Both the position numbers and the translations under genes were made by a program. From assembly GCA_017304475.1 (NCBI GenBank), contig JAFKKV010000049.1, forward strand, positions 1-41,205: 41,205 bases of DNA, written 5' to 3'. The DNA is from Hyphomicrobiales bacterium. GTDB taxonomy: Bacteria; Pseudomonadota; Alphaproteobacteria; Rhizobiales; Phreatobacteraceae. A model generated the notes under the pieces. That model ran no database searches, had not been told where the DNA came from, and saw nothing but the letters and a program-made list of their open reading frames with translations. Shown here piece after piece: positions 1 to 7,680 of the stretch; position 1 is the stretch's first letter, and each line of letters opens with the position of its first letter.

Positions 1-81
1 CGTGCTCGCTACATGACGCTGGAAACCATGACCGGCCTGAGCGATGATCCCATCGTCAGCCTGCCTGCCGTGGCAGCCTGA
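1..81 (+). CDS. 3' end of an unidentified gene
   Basis: Frame 1 is open from the window edge to a TGA at 79-81 and gives 26 C-terminal residues ending in SLPAVAA. The residues show no recognisable motif. The gene begins outside the window, so neither its length nor its family can be judged. It lies on the same strand as the mobile-element genes that follow and is probably part of that element. The 173 bases between it and the next gene show nothing I can name. Confidence 0.4.
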   Translation, partial: RARYMTLETMTGLSDDPIVSLPAVAA

Positions 82-254
82 CCAGTCCGGCCTATGCCGG
101 TGATCGCGGGGCCTTGCGCCTGCTACACCACGCTAGGGGACACGACCTTCGATTGCCCATGATAGTGTTCAGCCCAACCCAGGCCCTCTATCGGTTTTTC
201 ATCGATTGCTGCACGGAAAAGGAGATTGGTGGCTAGCTGATTCGAGGGCGGCAG

Positions 255-1136
255 ATGCACATCGACAAAGTGATCCGGGATCTCGTATCGAGTTCGCCAA
301 AGTTACATCCACTATATCGGCATGAACTCATCATTCGGCTTGGCATGTGGGCGCGCTATCCATCTGATGAGAACACGAGGACGGCGGCCATCTCAACGGC
401 CGCGCTCAGGTATTGCGCCAAGCGGTCAGGAACGACGTTGGGGGATCTTCAACCCAGGTTTCGCAAGCTACTAGACCGCACGATCGATATCGGCTGGCTG
501 GCCAAGGCGGCTGCTGCCGAAACCGATGCATTTCCGTCGTTACAAGGAAACACGTCAGAGAAATTGAGGGATGAAAACGGTAAATCAGACCCGATCGATC
601 AGAGTTTCGAAAAATACGCCTTTCTCTCAGAAATAGTCCAGTACCTTCTTTGGGTTGATAGCGATAAGAACGCATCGATCAGCAAGGCGATATTTATCGC
701 GTGCCATAGGGGAAACGAAAAATATTGGAAGATATCGAGGGAGACGGCATGGCGCTGGGTGAAAGATTTGCGCCCATCTGTCCCATTCTTTTATCTTCGG
801 CAAGATCGAGATTTTCAAGGCATATTTCTGAACCCGTTTGAGCGTGACTATGTGCGCAAATTGGACGAGTTGGCTGCCAACCCCGCCCACCTCCATGAGT
901 TTCTGGCGACCGCAAAGTTGATCGCAGAACGGTTAGAGAGGCGCCTCCAAGGACACATGCCAAGGCGCTCGCCCAAAAATGCAAGCCGAGCGATAGGACG
1001 GCGGTCGGTCCGCTCCTTCTTCGGCTTTCCGAGATTCCCGAAGAGCCTCAATGCCGATCTCGAACTGAGGCCCGAGCCCCCGGAGCAGTGGGTCTACGAG
1101 GCACTCAAGGATTACAAATCTGCCGATTCGAGTTAG
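255..1136 (+). CDS. Hypothetical protein of the mobile element
   Basis: A 293-residue protein that I do not recognise. The ATG at 255 is preceded by a purine-rich GAGGGCGG at 244-251, a weak but usable ribosome site. No signal peptide or membrane segment is visible. The middle (about residues 140-175) has a helix-turn-helix-like alternation, and the C-terminal third is strongly basic (RLERRLQGHMPRRSPKNASR), which would suit nucleic-acid binding. Base composition is visibly more AT-rich than the chromosome to the right of 6406, which supports acquisition by transfer. It sits upstream of the AlpA-like and replication-type genes on the same strand. No function is assigned. Confidence 0.6.
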   Translation: MHIDKVIRDLVSSSPKLHPLYRHELIIRLGMWARYPSDENTRTAAISTAALRYCAKRSGTTLGDLQPRFRKLLDRTIDIGWLAKAAAAETDAFPSLQGNTSEKLRDENGKSDPIDQSFEKYAFLSEIVQYLLWVDSDKNASISKAIFIACHRGNEKYWKISRETAWRWVKDLRPSVPFFYLRQDRDFQGIFLNPFERDYVRKLDELAANPAHLHEFLATAKLIAERLERRLQGHMPRRSPKNASRAIGRRSVRSFFGFPRFPKSLNADLELRPEPPEQWVYEALKDYKSADSS

Positions 1137-1181
1137 CTGCTTATTGCATTGCCGAGTAACGCATTGTTTTAAAAGGAGAAA

Positions 1182-1214
1182 ATGGCGCACCCCTCGGAGG
1201 TGCCCCACCAATAG
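1182..1214 (+). CDS. Possible leader mini-ORF with internal hairpin
   Basis: An ATG at 1182 follows a near-perfect AAAAGGAG ribosome site (1171-1178) and encodes ten residues (MAHPSEVPHQ) before a TAG at 1212. The coding bases form a hairpin: GGCGCACC at 1184-1191 pairs with GGTGCCCC at 1199-1206 with one mismatch and a 7-base loop. The AlpA-like gene starts 94 bases downstream. A strong ribosome site, a tiny ORF and an overlapping hairpin would suit translation-coupled control, but this is inference. The hairpin could simply be a terminator for the upstream gene. Confidence 0.3.
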   Translation: MAHPSEVPHQ

Positions 1215-1308
1215 TCGCCGCTGAGAATATTTGGTTTTCTTAACCGCAGATCCAATCCGGTTCGTCGGAAAATTGGATTTTCAAAGAGGAAAAGGAAACC
1301 AAGCGCAA

Positions 1309-1596
1309 ATGAGTGAAAATAGAAAGACTGAGCTGATCGCAGGGAAAGCTCCGACCGGTGTCGAAGGAGCGCATTTTTCACCCGGGCAAATCTGCCTTAG
1401 TGCAAAAAGCGCGGCGATCTATCTTGGATACGCAGAGAAAACATTGGCGAATTGGAGGGTTCAAGGTAATGGACCTTTGTGGTTCCAGAACCGCGCAAAG
1501 GGCAAGGTCCTTTACCCGGTCAGCGAACTTGATCGCTGGCAGGCCGCACACCTTCGCCAGTCGACCTCCGACAAGGGAGGCCGTCATGGCGAGTGA
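1309..1596 (+). CDS. AlpA/excisionase-like helix-turn-helix protein
   Basis: A 95-residue protein with a MerR/AlpA-type helix-turn-helix at about residues 29-53 (SAKSAAIYLGYAEKTLANWR), followed by the usual short wing ending in VLYPVSELDRW. Small proteins of this family act as excisionases or transcriptional activators of integrase and replication genes in prophages, satellites and integrative elements. I chose the ATG at 1309, behind AAGGAA at about 1292-1297, over an in-frame TTG at 1231 that lacks a ribosome site. The last 11 bases overlap the start of the next gene, so the two are probably translationally coupled. Its likely job is to control the element's own genes. Confidence 0.7.
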   Translation: MSENRKTELIAGKAPTGVEGAHFSPGQICLSAKSAAIYLGYAEKTLANWRVQGNGPLWFQNRAKGKVLYPVSELDRWQAAHLRQSTSDKGGRHGE

Positions 1597-2524
1597 ACTT
1601 CTCCCGGGCGAACTGCAGAGCCTGATCGACTTGGCCCTGTCGTCTGAAACCCCGCGCCTGCCCTGGACTGAAGGGCCGGCCGACAAAGTGCCTCCGACGG
1701 CTTCGGAGCTTAATCAGACACGGCGCAAAGGCATCCGCTGGCTGAACAGGAACGGAAAGCGGTTCGACCGACCAGAGGCGGTCAATCTGGCGGCGCGCGT
1801 GGCCCAGTGCAAAACGGGCCAGCGGTGCCTCAGCGGAGCGTGTCCGAGTTGCTCCGGCGGAATGCAACGGATCATGGTCGAAGCGAGCAGAAACCGCCGC
1901 GAAGAGCTTCAGGCAGACAATCGTGCCTGCGTCGCAGTGACCATCGTGGCCAAAGGCGTCCGGTATGGCGTCAACCTAATACCGGATGAGCGCATGGCCA
2001 AAACGGGTCAACTCAAGGAACGGCTGGAAAGGGTGTTGAACAAGGGCGACGGGCATCGCGCGTATGGAGGGGTCGACCTGAGTCTGAACAAGGACGCACG
2101 GATACCGGGCGAGCTGAAATTCGACGGACCAACGTTCTCCACGCACTGGCGACCACACCTCCAGGTGATCATGACAGAGGGGAGCTTCGACCAGGTGGAG
2201 TATGCCCTGAAGACGGAATTCCCTCGCCAGAAGCTGATCTCTCGGCCGGTGGTAAGAAAAGTCCTCGACGCCAGTCCGTCAGCCGACGCCTATCTGCTGA
2301 AACGGCTCTTCGAGCCCCAGCGTCACGGGCGGCGAGAGACCTACCGGAAGCATCGCGCTGAAACCCGATCAGTTATGGACACCACCCGGGCGGTCGCTCT
2401 GTGTGTGGAGGAGCGACTGGACCAGCTGATCTATCTCGATCAACTCGGCCTGAACGGTCGTCTCGTGTTCGTCCGGTGCCGCCTCGTTCTTACCGAGAAT
2501 GGCCCCTCGATCGAAGTGATCTAG
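1586..2524 (+). CDS. Zinc-cysteine protein with degenerate HUH-like motif; possible replication initiator
   Basis: A 312-residue protein. The ATG at 1586 sits five bases after a perfect AAGGGAGG (1573-1580), inside the end of the AlpA-like gene. Residues 75-89 carry C-x5-C-x4-C-x2-C (C75, C81, C86, C89), a probable zinc site. Residues 187-196 read HWRPHLQVIM, which resembles the HUH motif of rolling-circle Rep proteins and relaxases, but the second histidine is replaced by glutamine. Y253 (ETYRKHR) could be the nicking tyrosine. The DUF927 ATPase downstream and the iteron-like repeats between them support a replication role. The HUH assignment is my inference. The safe call is a hypothetical protein of an integrative element. 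Confidence 0.5.
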   Translation: MASELLPGELQSLIDLALSSETPRLPWTEGPADKVPPTASELNQTRRKGIRWLNRNGKRFDRPEAVNLAARVAQCKTGQRCLSGACPSCSGGMQRIMVEASRNRREELQADNRACVAVTIVAKGVRYGVNLIPDERMAKTGQLKERLERVLNKGDGHRAYGGVDLSLNKDARIPGELKFDGPTFSTHWRPHLQVIMTEGSFDQVEYALKTEFPRQKLISRPVVRKVLDASPSADAYLLKRLFEPQRHGRRETYRKHRAETRSVMDTTRAVALCVEERLDQLIYLDQLGLNGRLVFVRCRLVLTENGPSIEVI

Positions 2525-2684
2525 TCGGTCTGCGGCTCCCCATCCGGCTGCAGGTGAAAGATGTCGTGTCCCGTGGATGCGGCATCCTGCTCGGAGGTCA
2601 AAAAGGCAGGCTCCGGACCCCCTTTGTTAAGGGAATGTAGGAACTGCACCTCCGAGCGGCCTCGGCGGCCCTGCGTCGAAGACA

Positions 2685-2711
2685 GCGTGTCACGCGTGTC
2701 AGGCGTGTCAG
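2685..2711 (+). repeat. Three tandem 9-bp iteron-like repeats
   Basis: GCGTGTCA occurs at 2685-2692, 2694-2701 and 2703-2710 with an exact 9-bp period. The repeats lie in the 288-base gap between the Rep-like gene and the DUF927 gene. Short tandem repeats next to a replication gene are typical of iterons bound by an initiator. The stretch is also an in-frame upstream extension of the DUF927 ORF, so it could instead be coding if translation starts at 2561. Confidence 0.4.
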
Positions 2712-2812
2712 CCCATCGCACCGATGACGTCCGCGTAAGGGCGTCTGCCCAACCCCGTCACATCAACAGATTGCCGCGCGTCGCACAGGTCGAGCGCTGG
2801 CCGGAGAAAACC

Positions 2813-4504
2813 ATGTCTAAAAAATCACCTTACAGCGTCGTCAAGGTCGCGAACGTCGAGGATCTCGCAACGGGCGATGCCGTTGAGCAGTTCAAGTTCA
2901 GGAAGGTCGGTCGGCGATATGGACACGCCTTCATTAAGCGAAGCGACCTCTTGTCGATCGACAGAGCGGTCGGGATCCTGCTCGACAAAAACGCGCTCCT
3001 TCCCGCGGACAGGAGCGAGCGGGAACAGCTCGTTATGGCCGCTATCGATATGCAGCCGCTCAGCCTCATCGTTCAAGCACGTCGAATGGGGTGGCAGAAC
3101 AAGCGCAAAGGGTTTCTGGCCGCCACGGGGCCTGTAGGAGACTGCGGCAACAGGGAGTTGGCCTTGCCATCCTGGATGAACGATCGCCAGGCCGTCATGC
3201 AGGCTCGCAAAGGGAATCGACGTGCGTGGGTTCGGCAGGTCGCAGAGCGGTGTCTGCATTCGTCGACCGCAACCATCGTCCTTTGTGCCGCATTTGCCGC
3301 GCCGCTGCTGGCGCGTCGCGGAATGGCGTCATTCGGGATCAACATCTATGGGATCTCGAAGGCGGGCAAGACCGCGGCCCTGCTCGCCGGCGCATCGGTC
3401 GGTGGGATAGGAAGCGAGAGCCGCCTACCGAACTTCCGGTCGAGTGCGGCCGCCCGCGGCGAACTCTGTAAGGGGTTCAATGACCAGATGTTGCCGCTCA
3501 ACGAGGTGGGGCTCTTGGCGGGCAAAAAATCCGCTGCGTACAGCCTGATTCGGGAACTCATCTATCAGGTGAGCGAAGGCCGAGACGCCACGCGGCACAG
3601 TCAGTCCAAATACGCCACGGCAGCGCGCTTGGCGGAGTACCACACCATCTTCGTTTCGAACTCGGAGCAGTCGTTCGATCAGTACGCCAGTGACGCTCGC
3701 GAGAAGCGCGATGCCGGCGAATATGCTCGGTGTCTCGACATTCGCGCCAGCGTCGATGGTACCCGGACGATCATGGATCGATGCCCCACCAAGATGTCGA
3801 AGGAGGACCGGGCGGCCTGGGCGCGCAAGCAGGTCATCGAGCTGAGAAGGGCCTGTCTAGCCCAGCACGGAATTGCGCTTCCGGCCTATATCGAACATCT
3901 TTTGGGGTACCGAGAGAAGCTCAACCTTCGGATCGAGAAGGCAGAGAAAGCCTTCTTGAAGGGTATCGAGTTCCAGTCCTTGGATGGTGCACTTCAGCAC
4001 ATGGCACGCAATTTCGGGCTGCTGGCTGCGGGTGGGGCGCTCGCGATCGAGGCCGACCTTCTGCCGATCAAAGAAGGCGATCTGTTCGAGCTTCTGCAAG
4101 ATACCTTCAAACGCTCAATTTCCACGATCGCGCTGTTTCAGCGGCCCGAGGAAATCGTAACTCAAGTCATTGCGCGACACGTCAATTCGTCCCGCATCGT
4201 CACGGCCGGCGCGAAGGTCGACTACTCTTCGGACAAAGTTGAGGGCTTTGTGCAAAGGACGGAGGACGGAAGGCGCTACACCGTCAAAGCTACCGCCTTT
4301 CGGTCATGGTTCGGGCAGCGCAACGACGCGGTGGAGGCGGCACTGCGCTATCTGAGCGACCATAAGCTTCTCAGCCCCAGAAACAGCAAGACCGGTACGG
4401 CGGTCCTCAAAGGCAGCGACTGGGCCATCAGGGGCTCCCGCTGGCCGGACGGTCAGCATCGTCGGTCAATCGTCCTCGTGCGCCCGTCGAAGACCATGCG
4501 CTGA
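2813..4504 (+). CDS. DUF927 family helicase-like ATPase
   Basis: A 563-residue protein. The Walker A motif GISKAGKT is at residues 180-187, within the DUF927 signature that starts at FGINIYG. DUF927 proteins are AAA+/SF3-like putative helicases found in plasmids, prophages and integrative elements, where they are thought to unwind the origin. The Walker B-like strand reads MLPLNE (residues 227-232), with N where an acidic D is expected. The C-terminal 130 residues look like a winged-helix or regulatory module. I chose the ATG at 2813 because GGAG lies about eight bases upstream. The frame is open back to 2561, which would add 84 cysteine- and arginine-rich residues. A terminator-like hairpin follows the stop codon. 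Confidence 0.75.
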   Translation: MSKKSPYSVVKVANVEDLATGDAVEQFKFRKVGRRYGHAFIKRSDLLSIDRAVGILLDKNALLPADRSEREQLVMAAIDMQPLSLIVQARRMGWQNKRKGFLAATGPVGDCGNRELALPSWMNDRQAVMQARKGNRRAWVRQVAERCLHSSTATIVLCAAFAAPLLARRGMASFGINIYGISKAGKTAALLAGASVGGIGSESRLPNFRSSAAARGELCKGFNDQMLPLNEVGLLAGKKSAAYSLIRELIYQVSEGRDATRHSQSKYATAARLAEYHTIFVSNSEQSFDQYASDAREKRDAGEYARCLDIRASVDGTRTIMDRCPTKMSKEDRAAWARKQVIELRRACLAQHGIALPAYIEHLLGYREKLNLRIEKAEKAFLKGIEFQSLDGALQHMARNFGLLAAGGALAIEADLLPIKEGDLFELLQDTFKRSISTIALFQRPEEIVTQVIARHVNSSRIVTAGAKVDYSSDKVEGFVQRTEDGRRYTVKATAFRSWFGQRNDAVEAALRYLSDHKLLSPRNSKTGTAVLKGSDWAIRGSRWPDGQHRRSIVLVRPSKTMR

Positions 4505-4525
4505 GGGCAGCCACCCGGTGCGGGG

Positions 4526-4548
4526 GAGGGGCGGTTTGGCCGCCCCTC
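4526..4548 (+). terminator. Hairpin after the DUF927 gene
   Basis: GAGGGGCGG (4526-4534) pairs perfectly with CCGCCCCTC (4540-4548) around a 5-base loop, 22 bases after the DUF927 stop. Only a short TT follows, so it is a weak intrinsic terminator by sequence. It separates the plus-strand element genes from the minus-strand integrase that converges on it. Confidence 0.55.
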
Positions 4549-4893
4549 TTGATCCCAGAGGTTCCCGAACTGATGCAGGGCAAGGCGTCGGGAGCACGTA
4601 GGGCATGCAAAGTTGACTGATCTGAGCGCTTGAGAAGAATGGCGCACCGAAGGTATTCGAATCTGCGACCCCCAGATTCACGGCTTGTGTCGATGAACAT
4701 ATCAAGTTATCGACCCCTGTCGGCGAAAAGATTAGTGTCAATGGTGACTGGAACGACTTGCTCTTAGCCAATTTCCGCCAAATCGGGCGATTGGCTGGTC
4801 GGCCGGTGGGCAGGCGAAGGCCTGAACAGGGGTTCTATGTCACGCTGGCGTCCAATGGCGCCGTGTCCCGCCGTCTGGCATCGCGAGCCGAGC
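4549..4893. other. Non-coding gap with a reverse-strand tRNA-like remnant
   Basis: No convincing gene lies in this 345-base convergent gap. Bases 4640-4682 read, on the minus strand, like the 3' half of a tRNA: a variable-loop-like GGGTC, a T-loop TTCGAAT and an acceptor-like GGTGCGCC. The T-stem does not pair, the position before the anticodon is not T, and no 5' half is present. It is at best a decayed fragment, possibly a former attachment site, or chance resemblance. Confidence 0.25.
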
Positions 4894-6231
4894 TCAGGTC
4901 TTGGCTTGTAGCGCCCCGCGTAAATGCTCGCCAATGAGATTCGTCGCGCGCCGCAGCGGATCGGCATCGAGGTGCGCATATCGAGCTGTTGTCTGGGGCT
5001 GTGAATGCCCGAGAAGCTTGCCGACGATCGGCAGACCCAGGCTGGCGCCCGCACCGATCGATGCGAAGGTGTGTCGAAGGTCGTGCAGGCGAACGCCTTC
5101 GAGTTGCGCGTGCCGCTGAATTGCAGCCCAAGGCTTTTTCAGATCGGCGCGCGGCTTGCCCTCGATCAGGCCCTTGATCACGTAACCGCCCTCGCGCTCG
5201 GCGGCAGAAAGTCCGTTCGAGGGTATCAGGCTTCGAATCACGGCCAGCGCGGCGTCGCTCAAGACGATCGTCTTTCGACCGGTCTTGGAATCAGGAAGCA
5301 ACAACAAGCCACGCTCGAGGTCGACCTCGCGCCAGCGCAGGTCTAGAATCTCACGGAGCCGTGCCCCCGTCAGCAGCAGCAGGCGCAGCGCTGCGGCCGC
5401 ATGAGGATCAAGCTTCTCGCATCGCCCCTTCCAGGCTTTCGGCACGTGCTTGGCCATCGGATGGTCGAGGTCCAGGTCCCAGGGAATGCCAACGGTCTCG
5501 CCTTCGGCCAGCGCCGCGCCGAGCCGCTGAAGCTCGTCGCCGTTCAGATATCGCTCGCGCGCTTGCTCCCGATATTTCTCGATGCCCCGGGCCGGATTGC
5601 ATCCTTCCGGAACCAACCCCTGTTTCGCGCCGAAGGCATACATGCTGCCAACCACGGCCATCAACCGGTTGCCGCTGTGCGGCAGCTCGCGCATGGCAAG
5701 GTGAAGCTGGCTGAGGTCTGCGCGGGTGATGGCGGCCGCCGGTTCATCGCCGACAACGGGATAGGCATGATGAATGAGAAGGGTCGTGTAGCTTGCAAGG
5801 GTGCGACCCTTGCGCTTTGCCTCAACGTGTTCCCTTAAAAAGCGCTCGCCAAGCGCCTTAAACGTCAGCGCCTCCTTTCGACGAACATGATCCGCCCGAG
5901 CCTCGACCTGTTTCGCAGCTGGATCTTCGCCAGAAGCGACACGACCCAATATCGCCTTTGCCTGAAGGCGCGCCTCATCCGCCGTCAGGTCGCCGTGACG
6001 CCCAATCTTGAAGAACCGCCGCGGTCCGTCACGCCCTAACCCCTTCGGTCGGTAGCGTACCATGTAGGTCTTGGTCCCGCTCGCCTCGACCTGGACGCCA
6101 AAGCCCTTTAGTTCGCTATCCCAGATCTGGTGCCGACCTCGGCTAAGGTCAGCTTGGTCGAGCACCCGCTTGGTGATGCGAACCGCGCCCGAACTGCCTG
6201 TCATCGATCCCATCCCCATTTTGCGGTCCAC
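4894..6231 (-). CDS. Tyrosine-type site-specific integrase
   Basis: A 445-residue phage/island-type integrase, full length for the family. An N-terminal arm-binding domain (about residues 17-105, DUF4102-like) precedes a core-binding domain (about 122-215) and the catalytic domain. The catalytic residues are all present: R291 in LTGARLREIL, K316 in SKTGRK, H383-x-x-R386 in HDLRHTF, H409 in LGHS, and the nucleophile Y418 in TARYAHL. The start lies about 125 bases from the tRNA-Lys attachment copy at 6356-6405, which is normal for such enzymes. It probably inserts and excises the element at that tRNA gene. The first methionines (M1, M5, M7) cannot be separated by ribosome sites, so the exact start is uncertain. 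Confidence 0.93.
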   Translation of the reverse strand: MDRKMGMGSMTGSSGAVRITKRVLDQADLSRGRHQIWDSELKGFGVQVEASGTKTYMVRYRPKGLGRDGPRRFFKIGRHGDLTADEARLQAKAILGRVASGEDPAAKQVEARADHVRRKEALTFKALGERFLREHVEAKRKGRTLASYTTLLIHHAYPVVGDEPAAAITRADLSQLHLAMRELPHSGNRLMAVVGSMYAFGAKQGLVPEGCNPARGIEKYREQARERYLNGDELQRLGAALAEGETVGIPWDLDLDHPMAKHVPKAWKGRCEKLDPHAAAALRLLLLTGARLREILDLRWREVDLERGLLLLPDSKTGRKTIVLSDAALAVIRSLIPSNGLSAAEREGGYVIKGLIEGKPRADLKKPWAAIQRHAQLEGVRLHDLRHTFASIGAGASLGLPIVGKLLGHSQPQTTARYAHLDADPLRRATNLIGEHLRGALQAKT

Positions 6232-6355
6232 ATGCTGTCCACCAGGGCTGGAACAGCAATGAAAGGCCTAGACGACGTGGGAAGTCGATGTCCAGCTAAA
6301 TCAATGGCTTAAGGAAAGCGTGGGGGGTCCCAGGACTTGGCGGGAACGAAAAAAA

Positions 6356-6405
6356 TCTGACTCTTAATCAGCGGGTCGAAGGTTCGAGTCCTTCATCACC
6401 CACCA
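6356..6405 (+). other. Attachment site: 3' half of a tRNA-Lys(CTT) gene
   Basis: The 50 bases match a tRNA from the anticodon stem to the CCA end. Anticodon stem TCTGA, loop CTCTTAA (anticodon CTT), stem TCAGC, variable GGGTC, T-stem GAAGG, loop TTCGAGT, T-stem CCTTC, acceptor ATCACCC, then ACCA. The preceding bases do not form a D-arm or 5' acceptor strand, so this is not a working tRNA gene. A 3' tRNA fragment next to an integrase start is the usual sign of an integrated element's far attachment site. Given its orientation, the intact tRNA-Lys should lie at the element's left end outside the window, with original chromosome resuming at about 6406. Confidence 0.88.
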
Positions 6406-6711
6406 AATTTCTCAAAGGCTTAGCCGCTACCAGCCGGCGCCATTCCAACGCGGATAAGCTTGTCATTCCGACAATTCGGCTGCTTCTGTTCGCGTTGCGG
6501 GCAGCTTTCCTGCGTCGGCGATGAACGTCAGCATCGTGCTCTGATATCTGTCATCGGGATGCCGCCCTGATTGTGCTGACTATCGGCGCGTGCGCCGCGT
6601 GCCGGCAAATGCAGCGTGCAACGGGTCGGCCGGGGCCGCAGAAACGACCCGCCCTTTCGGCTCGCTGAGACTTCTTTGTACCGCCCGGGCCGCCGAACCC
6701 TGCTTCGGCGT
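6406..6711. other. Gap between the element and the LysR gene
   Basis: These 306 bases follow the attachment site and would originally have lain downstream of the tRNA-Lys gene. I see no gene, no clear terminator and no repeat. The open frames across it are antisense shadows of the LysR gene. Confidence 0.4.
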
Positions 6712-7653
6712 TCAAGCCGTCTCGCCGACGGGCCGCGGGCCTGCCGAGAGGGCGCTCTGGTTCCTGGCGATCGAGACGATCCAGGCCCGCAGGTCGGGTC
6801 CGAAAGGCTTGGCCAGCGTGGAGCGATCCCAGGCCAGGAAATAGGGTTCGGCCAGTTTCAGGCGCCGGTCGAAGGGGACCACGAGACGGCCGGCGTCGAG
6901 ATCGTCAGCGACCATGGAGAGTTGTGCCAGCACGAAGCCGCGGCCGTTCATGGCGGCGTCGATGGCCGAGCTCGACAAGGAAAAGGTCAATTCGCCGTGG
7001 GGGCCGCGCGGCTTTGCGCCGATGCTCTCCGCCCAGTCGGACCAGTTGGGAGCGGCCTTGTGATCGCCGTCCCATTCGATGCCCAGGAGCGGCAGGTCCA
7101 GGATATCCAGGGGGCCGTCCAGCGGATGCCGGTCGAGGAAGGCCGGCGAACAGGCCGGGACGACCCAGTCGGTGAACAGCACGACATAGTGGTCGAAGGC
7201 CCGGATACGGTTGCCATAGGATATCCGGAAGTCGATCGCGCCGTCGCCGAGCTGCGGCTCCGATCCCGTTCCAAGCAGCCGGACATTCGCGTCGGGATGG
7301 GACAATTGCCAGTCGACCAGGCGAGGTCCCACCCATTTGTTCGCCAGCGACGGCAGGCAGCTCAACACCAGGCCGCTCTTGGCGCGCAGGCGCGAGAGGT
7401 CGTCCTGGGCGCTCCGGAGCTTGTCGAAGCCCTGGGCGACCTGGCCGTGATAGTGCCGGCCCCATGAGGTCAGTTCGACGCTTTTGCCGCGCCGCTCCAA
7501 AAGATGCAGGCCCAGCGCTTCCTCCGCCTTGCGCAATTGCTGGCTGACGGCGCCCGGCGTGACGCCGAGTTCGGCGGCGGCATCGGTGACGCTGCCCAGC
7601 CGCCCGAAGGCCTCAAAGGCCTGCAGGGCCTTCAATGGTGGCAGCTTGGCCAA
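6712..7653 (-). CDS. LysR-family transcriptional regulator (GcvA-like)
   Basis: A 313-residue LysR regulator of standard length. The winged helix-turn-helix is at about residues 18-45 (SVTDAAAELGVTPGAVSQQL), followed by the linker helix and a ligand-binding domain (about residues 92-295) of the GcvA/AmpR type. The start is a TTG at 7653, chosen because AGGAGG (complement of 7659-7664) lies five bases before it and no nearby ATG is available. It is divergent from the di-iron/reductase/dehydrogenase genes, the classical layout for a LysR protein controlling its neighbour. A palindromic candidate operator lies between them. The ligand is unknown but is presumably the pathway substrate. Confidence 0.9.
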   Translation of the reverse strand: MAKLPPLKALQAFEAFGRLGSVTDAAAELGVTPGAVSQQLRKAEEALGLHLLERRGKSVELTSWGRHYHGQVAQGFDKLRSAQDDLSRLRAKSGLVLSCLPSLANKWVGPRLVDWQLSHPDANVRLLGTGSEPQLGDGAIDFRISYGNRIRAFDHYVVLFTDWVVPACSPAFLDRHPLDGPLDILDLPLLGIEWDGDHKAAPNWSDWAESIGAKPRGPHGELTFSLSSSAIDAAMNGRGFVLAQLSMVADDLDAGRLVVPFDRRLKLAEPYFLAWDRSTLAKPFGPDLRAWIVSIARNQSALSAGPRPVGETA

Positions 7654-7680
7654 TCCGTCCTCCTGCGCGGCGTTTCCTTA

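Larger units (their letters stand above)
1..6405. mobile_element. Right end of an integrative element inserted at tRNA-Lys
   Basis: The segment holds an AlpA-like regulator, a putative replication initiator, iteron-like repeats, a DUF927 ATPase, a tyrosine integrase and a terminal tRNA-Lys half-copy. Base composition of the first kilobases is lower in GC than the flank. No conjugation, capsid or lysis genes are visible in this part, so it could be the control and replication end of an integrated plasmid, an integrative mobilizable element or a phage satellite. The left boundary is outside the window. Confidence 0.8.

Noticed and set aside
2561..2812. An 84-residue N-terminal extension of the DUF927 protein
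   Set aside because: The ATG at 2561 lacks a ribosome site, whereas the ATG at 2813 has GGAG at proper spacing. The region also holds the iteron-like repeats.
4640..4682. A functional minus-strand tRNA gene
   Set aside because: The T-stem and anticodon stem do not pair and no 5' half exists.
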